Assembly: GCA_020747065.1 (NCBI GenBank)
Contig: JAGMVK010000003.1
Location: forward strand, 558,001-622,000
Source: Cadophora sp. MPI-SDFR-AT-0126
Taxonomy: Eukaryota; Ascomycota; Leotiomycetes; Helotiales; Ploettnerulaceae
Reading direction: 5' to 3'
DNA: 64,000 nucleotides
In this document: positions 46,020 through 56,697 of the stretch, piece after piece
Position numbering within the stretch: the first letter of the stretch is position 1
How the letters are laid out: each line of letters starts with the position of its first letter
Translations under genes and position numbers: made by a program
Notes under the pieces: model-generated
What the model was told of the DNA's origin: nothing
Databases searched by the model: none
Seen by the model: only the letters and a program-made list of their open reading frames with translations

Positions 46020-48116
46020 TCACCCCCTAGGCATCTCACCTTCTTGACGGACCACGACAACTCCAAACTCATCCCTGCCACCTCCAAGAAAATTCTCATT
46101 CATGACAGCCCTCTTCTTGTCATCCTCTTCTGCGTGTTTTTCTGCATCCACGATAATGCTATCGATGTCTTCGTAACTCAATCTTGGTTGAATCGAGGAC
46201 TCGAACACCGTCTTCTTCCCATTCTCCAAGTCCCTTGCTACAGCCCTAAGAACCCCATTCGCATCCAGATCAAAGGTAATTTCGATAGTAAGCTCACCTG
46301 CTGGTCTGAGAGGCAGGTCTGTTATGTTGAACGTTCCGAAGAGTTTGTTGTTGGCCACGAATGGTCGCTGACCTTCGAATATGTTGAGTACGATCTTTGA
46401 CTGATTGTCGTTGACTGTTGTGACATTCACAACTGACCGCGTTGGCATCATCGTGTTGCGGGGGACGACCACTTTGAATAGACCGCCGTTGGTTTCTATC
46501 CCGAGCGAGAGAACCGAGATATCGAATGCGCCTACCCAATCTGTGCCTGTGTCTCCCATAAATATCTCGGCTTGCATCACCGCGCCACGGAGAACAGCTT
46601 GTTCTGAGGGGACAACTGAGGAGACTTTCGTCCCATTGAAGAAAGCTTCGAGGAATGGTTGCAATTTGGCTACTTGCGTCGTATTGCCGGTGAGAATGAC
46701 GTGGGAGATGTTGCCTTTCTGGAGCTTTGCTTCCTTCAGGACAGTTTGGAGGTGTGTGACACTTTGGTCGAAGATGGACTTGTGAAGTCTTTGAAGCTGT
46801 TCTGGCGTGATGGTGAGAGACATGCCTTCCAATTCGATCACTGCTGACGTGTTTGCCGACAAAGTCTCCTCAGCTTTCACGACTTCCTCCTTCAATTTCT
46901 CGAACGCGCCAAGATTGTTCTCCAGACGCACGTCGCTGGACTTTTGAAGCTCGCCAACCACATGGTGCAAAAGAGAGTCATCGAAGTTTTGGCCACCGAA
47001 AAACCTATCCCCTGCTTTTGCCAGTATTTCAAAAACTCCCATCTCAATGCTGGATACTGTGATATCCAGACGTTTCTCCCCCAGATCATACACAATGATG
47101 AATTCCTCGCAGTCATAAGTAGTACACTCCCGCCGATCGATATTGTGCGCAATAGCAGCTGCCGTGGGCTCGTTGACAAGTCGGATGACGTTGAGACCTG
47201 CAATGAGACCTGCGTCTTTCGTTGCTTGACGTTGGTTCTCGTCGAAGTACGCCGGCACCGTCACAACGGTGGATCGGACTTCTTGGCCATAATACTCATT
47301 TGCTGCTACTTTGAACTTCTTCAACACTGTAGCTTGAACTTCTTCTGGTGTGATGAATTTGTCTTGGCCATTGGTGTGGACCTTGATGATGGGTTTGTCT
47401 TCTTGTATCACCACTTCAAATGGCAGTGAGTCGATGTCTCTCTGAAGTGAAGGATCTGTTGAGAACCGGCGGCCTATGATACTTCTGAAAGAAGAATCAG
47501 GATATAATCGTGAAATCTATGGAATAATGATCTTACCGAACATCAAATATGGTGTTCTTAGGATTGATTTGTGCTTGGTCTTTTGCTTCCTGGCCAACTA
47601 AGATACCGCGATCGGTATATGCGACATAATTCGGTACTGCAGGTTGGCCATCAATAACCGATACCTCCATAGAGTCATTCACAGAAGTCCCAATTTTCGA
47701 GTATGTTTCTCCGATCTCGATCGCGAGAACTACACATGCAGAGAAGAATTAGCCCAAGTCACGTTCATTGCAGTCATGGGGTTCTCATAAAACGCTTGGG
47801 GTAAAGTACCACATCCATAGTCCCACTCATCTTCGTAAGCATTCCCACAGTATGGATTTGTTTTTTGTTTGATGTCCACTTCCTGCGCCATTGACGAGTC
47901 ATCGGGCTTACTTGGTACCAATTTGCCATCGCTGTGGTCTTTTTGCAAGTTCAAGAGCAAAGCGATACATACAGCAACCAAGATTCCAAGTATTGCGAGC
48001 AGTATGTACCATACAGATTTTGATTGAGGGCCATCTTTGGAGTCCTCGGGCTTTTTGCCAGTCGGAGGCTGTTGGCCTCTTTGGCGGTCTCGGGATGTGA
48101 TCTTGACTGTTGTCAT
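46020..48116 (-). CDS. Divergent membrane-anchored BiP-like Hsp70
   Basis: Three exons (48116-47810, 47729-47537, 47484-46020) give 654 aa. The short first intron restores DYGCVLAIEIGETYSKIG, the Hsp70 start motif. A cytosolic basic N-terminus precedes one membrane helix (VWYILLAILGILVAVCIALLL, about residues 35-55), so it is a type II protein with the Hsp70 part lumenal. The nucleotide domain is degraded: phosphate-1 IDLGTTYS is IEIGETYS, phosphate-2 DLGGGTFD is DLGEKRLD, and GGEDFD is GGQNFD. VPAYFDENQRQATKDAG and NEPTAAAIAH remain. The peptide-binding beta part is present (LSLGIETNGG, VPRNTMMPTR, NIFEGQRPFVANN), then a short lid and no HDEL. It looks like a BiP relative that may have lost normal ATPase cycling. 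Confidence 0.85.
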
Positions 48117-48667
48117 GTTGCCAAGTTATGTGTAGTGACTTAGCTCAAACAATATCAGATCGTCGAATAATCCAACTCGTAGCGCATTTGACATTCTCTA
48201 AAGCCTCTTATCTATCAATTTTGTAGACGTGGCTTAGCGATTGAGAACTGTCCTCTCCTCGCTGTCAATCTCGTATAAGAATCCAGTAGGAGCGTGAGTC
48301 ATCAAGAGGCATCCTTGGCGAGATCCCTGCTCCCAAAAGCTCATCAATAGCTGTCACTAAATGGAGAGACAGATATCAGCTTTTTTGCCTTCATAGGTGG
48401 TCTTTATACCTCGTCGTCGTCGACCGAGTTGCTGAGTCTCGAACGAACGTGGTGTTGAGGGACTGCATGCCACGCATGCCTAATTTAGGACATCCAGGGT
48501 AAATTTATAGGTTTTGGTTGCTTTGCAGAAGCGAATTTCGTGCCCCTGAGTGACAGATGCGAGGGTGCCCGCCTACGCTTGCCAGGGCATGAGCACTTTC
48601 AAACAAAACAAACCTAGAGATTTTGAAAAGACAATAATCTAGTAGATTGTCTACAATACAAATTGTC
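48117..48667. other. Spacer upstream of the Hsp70-like gene
   Basis: About 550 bp between the start of the Hsp70-like gene and the 3' end of the SDR gene, both on the minus strand. It must carry the Hsp70-like promoter; I saw no strong heat-shock element array (no run of inverted NGAAN units). No gene. Confidence 0.45.
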
Positions 48668-49513
48668 TCAATTTGGAAATTTCACCCCCGAGAGCTCCTC
48701 ACAGATCCTCAAAAACTTCTCCTGAACCCCCTCATCTTTAGCCCTAGGATGCGCACCTTCTCTCCCGCCCTGAGCAGCGTAATACTTCCCGCTTCCAATT
48801 TCTTGTTGATCCCCCGTTGCGAGCCAAGATAACATATCATCGGCTTTCTTCAGAGAATCTGGCGCTGAAGAACCTCCCATTTTGGTCTTGACCCAGCCGG
48901 GAGAAACAGCATTGCTAGATACCTCGGGCCAATGCCGTGCAACTGCCAGTGCGAGGATGAGATCCATCAACCTATTGAAAGTCAGTATACTAAAAATACG
49001 TATATGAAGCAATGGATTCAGATATGGAACCAGATTCAGTACTCACTTCGAATCGCCATAAGCCTGAAACCCATCCCACCTCTTCTCCTTCCACCCCACA
49101 TCCACCATGCTCACATCCCCACCCCTATGCAGTCCGGAACTAACATAAACCAACCTCTTCGGCCTCTCCATCAAACACGTCAAAATATAGGGCGCCAACG
49201 CATTCACTGCAAACACTTGCGAAATTCCATCCTCCGTCTTCTTAAATCCCTGTCCATACCCCACACCAGCATTATGAACAACCGCATCAAAAACGCCTAG
49301 CTTGTTGGCCCCAGCCGCTAGCTGTTTTGTTTGAGAAATGCTGCTGAGATCTGCGATGAGGATGTTAGATGCGCCGGGTGTTTTTGAGACGGTTTCTTGA
49401 GCGCGCTGGGCGTTGCGCGCGTGGAGCGTTACGGTGTGGCCTTGGGAGATGAGTGATTTCGCGAGGTTGTGGCCTATGCCATCGGAGGAGCCGGTAATGA
49501 ATATACGCGCCAT
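48668..49513 (-). CDS. Short-chain dehydrogenase/reductase (SDR)
   Basis: Two exons (49513-49047 and 48971-48668) give 256 aa, the usual classical SDR size. The Rossmann dinucleotide motif is TGSSDGIG at residues 7-14. ADLSS, the NAG motif in VVHNAGVG, the catalytic VSSG and the YGDSK catalytic Tyr/Lys (split by the intron at the Lys codon) are all present, followed by SPGWVKTKMGG. The enzyme should oxidise or reduce a small alcohol/ketone with NAD(P); the residue after the second strand is Arg (HARN), which suggests NADPH. The substrate is unknown. Confidence 0.92.
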
Positions 49514-50634
49514 TTTTGAAGATTTGATTTACACTAATCAATGTCTAGTGAGAGTTTGGATACATGTCGATGCGGGGTATATGTATTCTAGTAGCGTGCG
49601 ATTACTTCGGGTGCAACGATTTAAATCCGACGCCTTCGAAAATTGTGGCGTAGTTGATGAAGGTCTATTCATGGTGCCACCGGTGACTCACTGCTTACGA
49701 CCGCGAGGCTCCCAAAATAATGGATATACAAACTTGTGATTCTGTATATTTAGGTTGCGCTGACGAATTTCCCGTCGCGTGTGTCACATCATCTTTGTTG
49801 ACCTTTCGATGACTGTAATATCACGCGAATTGGAACAAAATGTTGGGGAAACGGAAGCTTTCGAAGAGTGATGTTGAACCGTTTTGTCTTTCAAATTCTC
49901 AAAAGAATCCTCCGTCCCTCTATGAAATGTAAGATTGAAATTTAATGCCGAGCAGAGTCTAGAAATCTCTACCCTAGAGGTACTTTGAAATTCATCTTCT
50001 GATCCACCAAGATACACAGTTGACCCTATTGCCAGGGCAATATATGGAACTGTCAAATCCAGCGCCGTGCTACATGGCTCCTCTTTCTGACAGCATAGCA
50101 CTCTCTAGGGATGGGTCGAATATGAAATTAGATCTACCATCTCCATGTTCTCCACTTTTAATGACTTTGCCGGCCCCCAACCAGGTGGGAATATCAGAAA
50201 AACTGCACGTAGTATAATGATGTAGCGATCGCACATCCATCGAACAACTGCGAGCAGGTAAGTTCTATGAAAGTCGCAAATAGGAATCGAAAGAGCGTAG
50301 AAATCAGGGGAAGATATCGAAATACTTATTTGCTGAATGCTTTCAAGTCTGCTCCTGAATCACAAGATTCACTTTGTTGAACATGATATTTTGGAGGCCA
50401 AGCTTATTGCACATTTAGACCTTAAGAGCATTCCCCTGGAATGAGGACTTGACTTTCGATAGGCATCGCTGCCAGTTGTCTCTTGCCGACCTTAAGTCTG
50501 GCAGCGCTGTCTGAGCTTGTCGAGATGATGGTCCACGATTAGGATCTGTACAGTGATGGACAGTATCCCCAACTAGGAGTGTTGAATCCTGCGCACTCCT
50601 ATGAAGATGCGGTGGTCAGAAAACCTCAATCCCC
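49514..50634. other. Spacer with no recognisable gene
   Basis: About 1.1 kb of non-coding sequence with short frames only (the longest about 108 codons). It holds the SDR promoter and the 3' flank of the Yaf9 gene. No repeats seen. Confidence 0.4.
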
Positions 50635-51478
50635 TCAATCTCCCTTCTGCAACTTCTCCAACAGCGCCTGCTTCTCCTTAATCTCCTTTTTCATCTCCTC
50701 CGTCAACTGATTAACCTTCGCTAAAGCAGTCTCCAATTTTTTCAGCTCTAACTTCTCGGTCTCGCGACTATACGGCTGTTCCGGCCGCGTCGTCAACGGG
50801 ATCGTCGCCGTCCTCTCGCCCACACTCCCAACCATACCACCCTTCATGACCCTCGTGCCCTTCCCTCCACCACCCTTCACCCTCTCCATCGGACTCGTCA
50901 AGATATCATAGAAATTCTCATAAGGTTCATTGAACAACTGTTCTTCGTATTGCCAAGCGTTTATGGCAGGCGCCAGGCGCATTTTCTCTTTCTCTTCGTC
51001 GGTGCCGTAGGGATGGAGTGTGAGGTGGTGGTAGAGGGTTTGTGGTTTCTCAAGGGATTCGGGGGTGTAGTAGAGTTTGATTGTGATTTCGAATTCGCCC
51101 CAGCCGGTTTCGTGGACTTCGAAGGGGTCGCCGGGTTGGACGTCGTCGACCACTATGTCATGCCGCATCAGCCTTTGCTCTCTTCACTGCGACAATTACC
51201 CCGCTACCGCAACTCAATGCTATGAATTTAAGGAAGGACTCACTTCTTAGCGGATTCGGTATCGACTCGTGCAATTTGAACTGCACTTTTTTGCACCAGT
51301 ACGTGATATCCGTATCATCAACGCCCTTGACAAACACAGTCCACGCATGTGTATGATCCGCCGGCGTGCCCGGTGGCTTTGGAAACTCGTCGCTGAACTT
51401 CCTCGCTGTCGTCCCATAGATGAATGGTCTATATATCTGCACGCCCTTGACGCGCTTCTGGGTGTTGGGTGGTGCCAT
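50635..51478 (-). CDS. YAF9: Yaf9, YEATS-domain chromatin subunit
   Basis: Two exons (51478-51244 and 51152-50635) with a 91-bp intron give 250 aa. The start is the ATG for [19 protein letters not shown]; the frame upstream to 51565 contains another ATG but lacks family resemblance. The YEATS domain is clear: [45 protein letters not shown], then [15 protein letters not shown] and [13 protein letters not shown]-terminal coiled coil ([25 protein letters not shown]) is typical of Yaf9. Yaf9 binds acetylated histone tails and belongs to the NuA4 acetyltransferase and SWR1 H2A.Z-exchange complexes. It shares a 247-bp divergent promoter with the Coq11-like gene. Confidence 0.94.
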
Positions 51479-51725
51479 ATTGTCTGCTTCTACGTCGCGC
51501 TTTTTCTGGCTGGGGATGATTTTTCTGATGTTTCTGTTGCCTTTGCGATTCTTCGCCGCGCTCATAGTGCCTGAGTTCTGGGCGGCCAGGGTTTGGTTAA
51601 GGTTTAGCGGCGGGGTCTAGTGCTGCACAGTGGTCAGTGCTGAGAAAGATCGAGAGTCGATGTCGTCAGGCGATGGATGGATCGGAAGCTTCTTGGGATA
51701 GCTTCATAAACATACAATTGGAGCG

Positions 51726-52698
51726 ATGTCTGCTACGAAGAAGATAGTTGTTTGTGGTGGCAATGGGTTTCTGGGGTCGAGGATATGCAAATCGGCAGTC
51801 GCAAGGGGATGGGATGTGACTTCAATCAGGCAAGTAGCTCCGTTAATTTTCTAGCTTCACCTTCCAGCTTTGCCCGAGAGCTTTGAAGGCCAACAGCAGT
51901 CTACTGTCCTTCTCACTGACAGTTACTTACAGTCGTTCCGGCGAGCCAACATGGTCTTCAGTGACCGCCTCATCAACTCCCCCATCCTGGGCACACAAAG
52001 TAGCTTGGGAACGCGCCGACATCCTCAAGCCCAAAACTTACGCTCCCCTCCTCAAGAACGCAGACTACGTCGTCCACAGTATGGGCATTCTCCTCGAAGC
52101 CGACTATAAAGGCGTGATCTCCGGCAAAGAGTCTCCGGTCAGCGGTCTCAAGCGGGCATTCTCAGCCACGAAAGCCGGATCACAGAATCCCCTGACCAGG
52201 AACACAGACGAGGATTTGAAGCCACAAGAGAAGGACGGACAATTGACTTATGAGCTTATGAATAGGGACTCGGCTATCACGTTGGCGCAGGAGGCGAATA
52301 GGGAGAAGGTTCCGGCATTTGCGTATATTAGTGCTGCGGGCGGTGCGCCGGTTCTGCCTGCAAGGTATATTCAGACGAAGAGGCAGGCCGAGAGTACGAT
52401 TAGCAGCGAGTTTCCTACCATGAGGAGTATATTTATACGGCCGGGCTTCTTGTATGATAGCTCGAGGTCGTTCACGGTACCGTTGGCAGCCATGACTGGA
52501 TTGGGTGCGGCCTTCAATGGTCTCACTGGAGGGATTTTTGGAGGAATTATGGGAGCGGCAGGTGTCAAGCCTTTGAAGGCAGACTTGGTCGCTGATGCAG
52601 TCGTCGAGGCTCTAGGTGATGACACAACCAAAGGCCCAGTCGAATTGAAGGAGATCGAGGAACTTGCTCAGAAGGCATGGAGAAAGGGCATGCTTTGA
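51726..52698 (+). CDS. COQ11: Coq11-like atypical SDR (coenzyme Q biosynthesis)
   Basis: Two exons (51726-51829 and 51933-52698) give 289 aa. The intron is GC-AG: the donor is AG|GCAAGT and only this donor keeps the downstream frame. The N-terminus is an NAD(P)-binding fold, VVCGGNGFLGSRICKSAVARGW, followed by SRSGEP, YVVHSMGILLE, FAYISAAGG and ARYIQTKRQAE, then IFIRPGFLYD. This matches yeast YLR290C/Coq11, an atypical SDR in the mitochondrial CoQ synthome. No obvious mitochondrial presequence precedes the fold, so location is inferred from the family. It is convergent with SYF2, 101 bp away. Confidence 0.82.
51830..51932 (+). other. GC-AG intron in the Coq11-like gene
   Basis: This 103-bp intron starts GCAAGT and ends TTACTTACAG. 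Exon 1 has two leftover bases (AG) and exon 2 supplies T, making a Ser codon and giving TSISRSGEP. A nearby GT at 51834 gives the wrong phase. GC donors occur in a small fraction of fungal introns. Confidence 0.85.
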
Positions 52699-52799
52699 TG
52701 GAGCAGGAATAGATGAATCTCGGCTTGTAGCTTTGTATTGTACTATATTTAGTGTACAACCCCAGCTCTATGGTATAACGCCACCCAACCAGTAACATT

Positions 52800-53775
52800 T
52801 CATATCATTGTCCCACGCTCGAAGCTGTCCCTGATTTCTGCAGTGTACTTGAAGAAGTTAGCATGCCTTTCATCCGTACTTAATAATTAGACATACCTTA
52901 TTGTAGAACCTGTTCAATTTTTGGTTGAACTGTTTGTTCTTGTCATTGATGTACGTGACATCACCCTCATCGCCATTCGCACCCATCCTTTCTCTCCTCT
53001 TCTTCAATCTTGCTTCCTCAGCTTCTGTTAAGTCCTTCACCAGCCTATCCACAGCATCCTTCGGCGGTTTATGTTCGACAAATCCAGTAGAATCTGCTGT
53101 GGAATAGAACGTGCCATCCTTATCCACAGCAACCAGCTCTCCATCCTCCGTCTCAACGATCTCCAGTCCACCACTCGCAGCAGCCTTCTCTATTGCTTTG
53201 TTCTTCTGCTTCTCGTAGTAATCCATGTCCACTTTCAGGTCTCGTATCTGTCGTTTATAGACTTTTCTGCTGTCCTGTCGGTAATCCTGGAAGGCCTGGT
53301 CGTCTCTATGTGCTTCTTTCTTCTTGATGCGCTTGTCCCACCGTTCACTCTCCTCAATCGTCCAATCCCAAGCTCTTTTCCGCTCAAAGTCACCGCCTGA
53401 AATCTCAGTATCTGCCTTCAGCAGGTTATGAGACGCGATCGCTGACTTCCGATTCAGAGAAGTGAGGAGGTTTGGATCGGTGGCTAGGCGTTGTGACTCT
53501 AGTGTTGCTTCCTTCAAGTTCTTCTGTGCTCCGGTTTTGGCGCGTGCTTGGAGGGCCTTGAACCTTTCCATACGCTCTTTTGCCTTTACTGCTGCTTCTG
53601 ACGTCGAAGATTCAGGGGGGCCGGCTTGTGCTGTTTCTTCTGCGACCGATGTTTCTTGAACAGGCGCTGATGCCTCTTCTGGCGCGGTTTCTGTCTCGGC
53701 AGCTTTCGAGGAGGGAGGATCCTCGCCCGCTGGCTCAGCTGTCGGCCTAGTCTTGCGTTTCTTTGCTGGAGGCAT
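52800..53775 (-). CDS. SYF2: Syf2, pre-mRNA splicing factor
   Basis: Two exons (53775-52897 and 52847-52800) with a 49-bp intron give 308 aa. The short last exon encodes YTAEIRDSFERGTMI and restores the usual Syf2 C-terminus. The N-terminus is low complexity (Lys-rich, then Glu/Ala/Ser). The Syf2 domain is clear: KNLKEATLESQRLATDP, RKRAWDWTIEESERWDKRI, DYRQDSRKVYKRQIRDLKVDMDYYEKQK, GDVTYINDKNKQFNQKLNRFYNK. Syf2 is part of the NineTeen-complex-associated spliceosome machinery in the nucleus. The gene is divergent to the next one, with 225 bp between starts. Confidence 0.94.
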
Positions 53776-54000
53776 CTTGTGTGTCTGTGGTATTGGGTAA
53801 ATTCGCGTGTGGAGGGGAATGTTGTAATGTTAGCTGTCAGATGCAGGCAGACTTGATGGGAAAGTCATTTTGACGCTAAACTCTAATCTTTAGCGCAATT
53901 GCTGACTAAGTCTGGGAAGCTCAAAACCTGGGGCAAGGAAAGTCAGCCCAAGCTTCAATTCACTCCAGCATGCACCGTGCAGCACGATAACATATACTAG

Positions 54001-55692
54001 ATGAGGGGCAGACAGCCAATATGTCTCTTCTGCAGACACACGGCTCAAACACGAAGTCGATTCAATCCTTCCAGACGACTTGCTTCAAGACCCAGCGCCG
54101 AACCATATGTCCTCCCCCGATTGATCATTGATCTCGATGCGGCAGACAGCACATTCGTTCGAAAGGTAGATGAAGCGCCCGTGCCGGAAGAGCATCAAGA
54201 GAGAGAGATACCAGTCCGCCGCTCTGTATCGTTCAAGAACAATTGGGAGAAAGCGGTGTCGCGCAATGCGAGGCAAAAGGCACCTCTCCGACCTCTCACG
54301 GTTACTCCCATAGATGTTTGGGCATATGGTCTTCTAGGAATTACCGAATTCACTCCACACCAAGACAGCCAGGCATTACGGGAGATCGTTTCGAAAAGAG
54401 CAATACATCCTATGGACAGCGCAGATTCTGTCGTCAAGGAGATTTTGACCTCCTTTTCTATCGATCCCTCGACGAACTTACGACGAGCCGGATACCGCAG
54501 AGGGAATGAAGAGGCTATCTTGGATCAGATTCTGAAGACTCAGTCGTTCTCAAGGCTGCGTCGCATGATTTGCCTGCTATCCTCCACAAAAGATGGGAGC
54601 CGATTTCTTGTCAAAAATGGATCATACATTCTAGATGCCATCAGGGCCAATAGAAAGAAGCAAGATCGGGCTCAATTTTCTGAAGCCATTCCGCCGTTGA
54701 CGGTGTTAAACCTGTTCAACAATCTGCACATTAATTTGGAGTCGAAGGGGTTACCTTTAGGAGTGGAACTGTGCAATGGGGCACTCTATTATGCATCGAA
54801 ATCATGCAATATCGCTGCTGTGAAAATGTACCTTCAGCTTGCACGAAGGCATAAATATGCGCCCGACTGGAGGGCTCGAAAAGCTCTAAGGTCACTAATA
54901 CTAGGCTTGGTAACCGATGACCGGGGCTTGAGAGGAGAAGGTCGGAAGAGAGAAGCGATGGAGCTCATCACAGGGTGGAGAGGTGGCGTTGTTCCGCGAA
55001 AGGGGGAGCCCAGGTTGACCTGCTTTGCCTATTTGTCCTATATGGACACTAACGAAGACAATATTCATACCATATACCCCGCATACATCCTCGGGCTCGG
55101 AGAACTGGGACTGCATGGAGCAATCTATGCAGAGTCTATGGCAGAAGATCCCAAACGAATGAACCCAATACTCCTCGGCGACGAGCACAAGCGATTTCGT
55201 GCTCAGATGTTTGCAATCGCATTCTTACTCGCCCAAGACGAGCACCATGCCCTTCAAGTCCTCGAATCAGTACCTCCCGGACACCAAGATGTCACTCTCG
55301 CTGAGGACGTGGAGACTATGCGAACCTGGCGTCCAAACAGTAGTCCAATGACATCTCAAGAATTTACACCCACTCCGAAAAGCAGCAATGTGTGGCTATT
55401 GAGCCTTCTCTATGACCATTACAGTTTTCACAACTGCATACCAACGCCTGCGCTGAAGGATCAACTTGCAAAGACTATAACTCAGCTACCACATGACCCG
55501 CAAATAGTAGTGGAGACTCTCAAGAGCTTCCTTCTGCTAGATCTGGACCTTACGCGTCGTCCGATGGGTTCTGCGAGAAGAGCCGGCCGGTTCATTACTT
55601 GGCGCGAAGTGGGTGGGAAGGGATGCATACAGCTCGATACTAGGAAGCAGCGGCGCCATGCTGAAGAAGGCTTGGGAGATCCGACTTTCTGA
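54001..55692 (+). CDS. Uncharacterised protein, probably mitochondrial
   Basis: A single exon of 563 aa starts at an ATG. The N-terminus (MRGRQPICLFCRHTAQTRSRFNPSRRLASR) is rich in Arg/Ser without acids, like a mitochondrial presequence. The body is mostly helical, with a run such as LSSTKDGSRFLVKNGSYILDAIRANRK and NGALYYASKSCNIAAVKMYLQLARRHKY that resembles the helix pairs of PPR-type fungal mitochondrial proteins. Lack of introns and a bidirectional promoter with SYF2 suggest a housekeeping gene. I do not recognise a named family, and PPR-like character is only inferred. Confidence 0.75.
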   Translation: MRGRQPICLFCRHTAQTRSRFNPSRRLASRPSAEPYVLPRLIIDLDAADSTFVRKVDEAPVPEEHQEREIPVRRSVSFKNNWEKAVSRNARQKAPLRPLTVTPIDVWAYGLLGITEFTPHQDSQALREIVSKRAIHPMDSADSVVKEILTSFSIDPSTNLRRAGYRRGNEEAILDQILKTQSFSRLRRMICLLSSTKDGSRFLVKNGSYILDAIRANRKKQDRAQFSEAIPPLTVLNLFNNLHINLESKGLPLGVELCNGALYYASKSCNIAAVKMYLQLARRHKYAPDWRARKALRSLILGLVTDDRGLRGEGRKREAMELITGWRGGVVPRKGEPRLTCFAYLSYMDTNEDNIHTIYPAYILGLGELGLHGAIYAESMAEDPKRMNPILLGDEHKRFRAQMFAIAFLLAQDEHHALQVLESVPPGHQDVTLAEDVETMRTWRPNSSPMTSQEFTPTPKSSNVWLLSLLYDHYSFHNCIPTPALKDQLAKTITQLPHDPQIVVETLKSFLLLDLDLTRRPMGSARRAGRFITWREVGGKGCIQLDTRKQRRHAEEGLGDPTF

Positions 55693-56697
55693 GGCTGAGG
55701 CTATTTAGTTTGAGGTGCTGAAGTCGAGTGCGCAGTTGTGTCGTGTATTATTACACAGCTTAATACCATACCAATTGTCCCCCATTTTCCATTCCTAGCT
55801 TTTGTTTAATGCTCATTCTGAACTCCTTACTACTTTACGTTGTACTTTATTATGATTTCCCGTCGCACTGCTCTACCCCCTCGGGCAGCGAGGCTGAGTA
55901 TTCATCAGTTCATGTACCTTCGTAAACTTATAGACGTCGTCGATGCAGCAGAATCTCGAAGGCAAAGATACAACCTATACTGCGTCATGGCATTTTCAAC
56001 AGCAGCAACGAATCAGTCTGATTCGGCATATGCGGTCGCCCTGTCCATGACCCGGACATTGCTGGCGTCGGAGTGAGCACCTCATGCCTCACGCTGGCAA
56101 GGCTCGACTGACTGGTGCCAAAGGTCTTCATTTTCACCTCCATATGATTTACCTTGTCGATATGGCTTCCAAGTCTCTAGTCCAGCGGTACATGGCTCCA
56201 CAGATGCCAACTAAGGCTCACTTTCCGAACTTCAGTGGTGATACGATCAGAATTTATCCATGCTGTTCCTGCTGATTCCAGTCATCAATGCAATTGGTAT
56301 CTACTCTGGTATGTCTGCATCGGCGTATATACCAAGGGTTGAAGACTGATAGATTCTCTACACAAAGATGCGAAGCAGGACATTAAAACGAGGATGCTCA
56401 GCGTAACTCTGTTGGGATTGCTCCCTCCAGGAATAGCAGTCTAGGCGTGACGACTTGGCATTTCAAAAGCTTCTTTTCAATATAATTTGTGAAGAGGAAT
56501 CTCTCATCAGGCCAGAGCTGAAGCGAACCCAGCTGTTTCTGTTAATACATGGAAGAAATGATGTATCTGGATCATATCATCCACAATCATGACTGACCTC
56601 CACCCTCAGAGAGTAAACTCTTTGAACGTGATAGCATTTCTTCATCTATAGTCCCTATATACCAGGTCCATATTCCTCACATTTCGTCATTATCTCA
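55693..56697. other. Tail-to-tail spacer, no gene seen
   Basis: About 1 kb between convergent genes. Short frames only (up to 78 codons). No repeats or RNA genes recognised. Confidence 0.4.
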
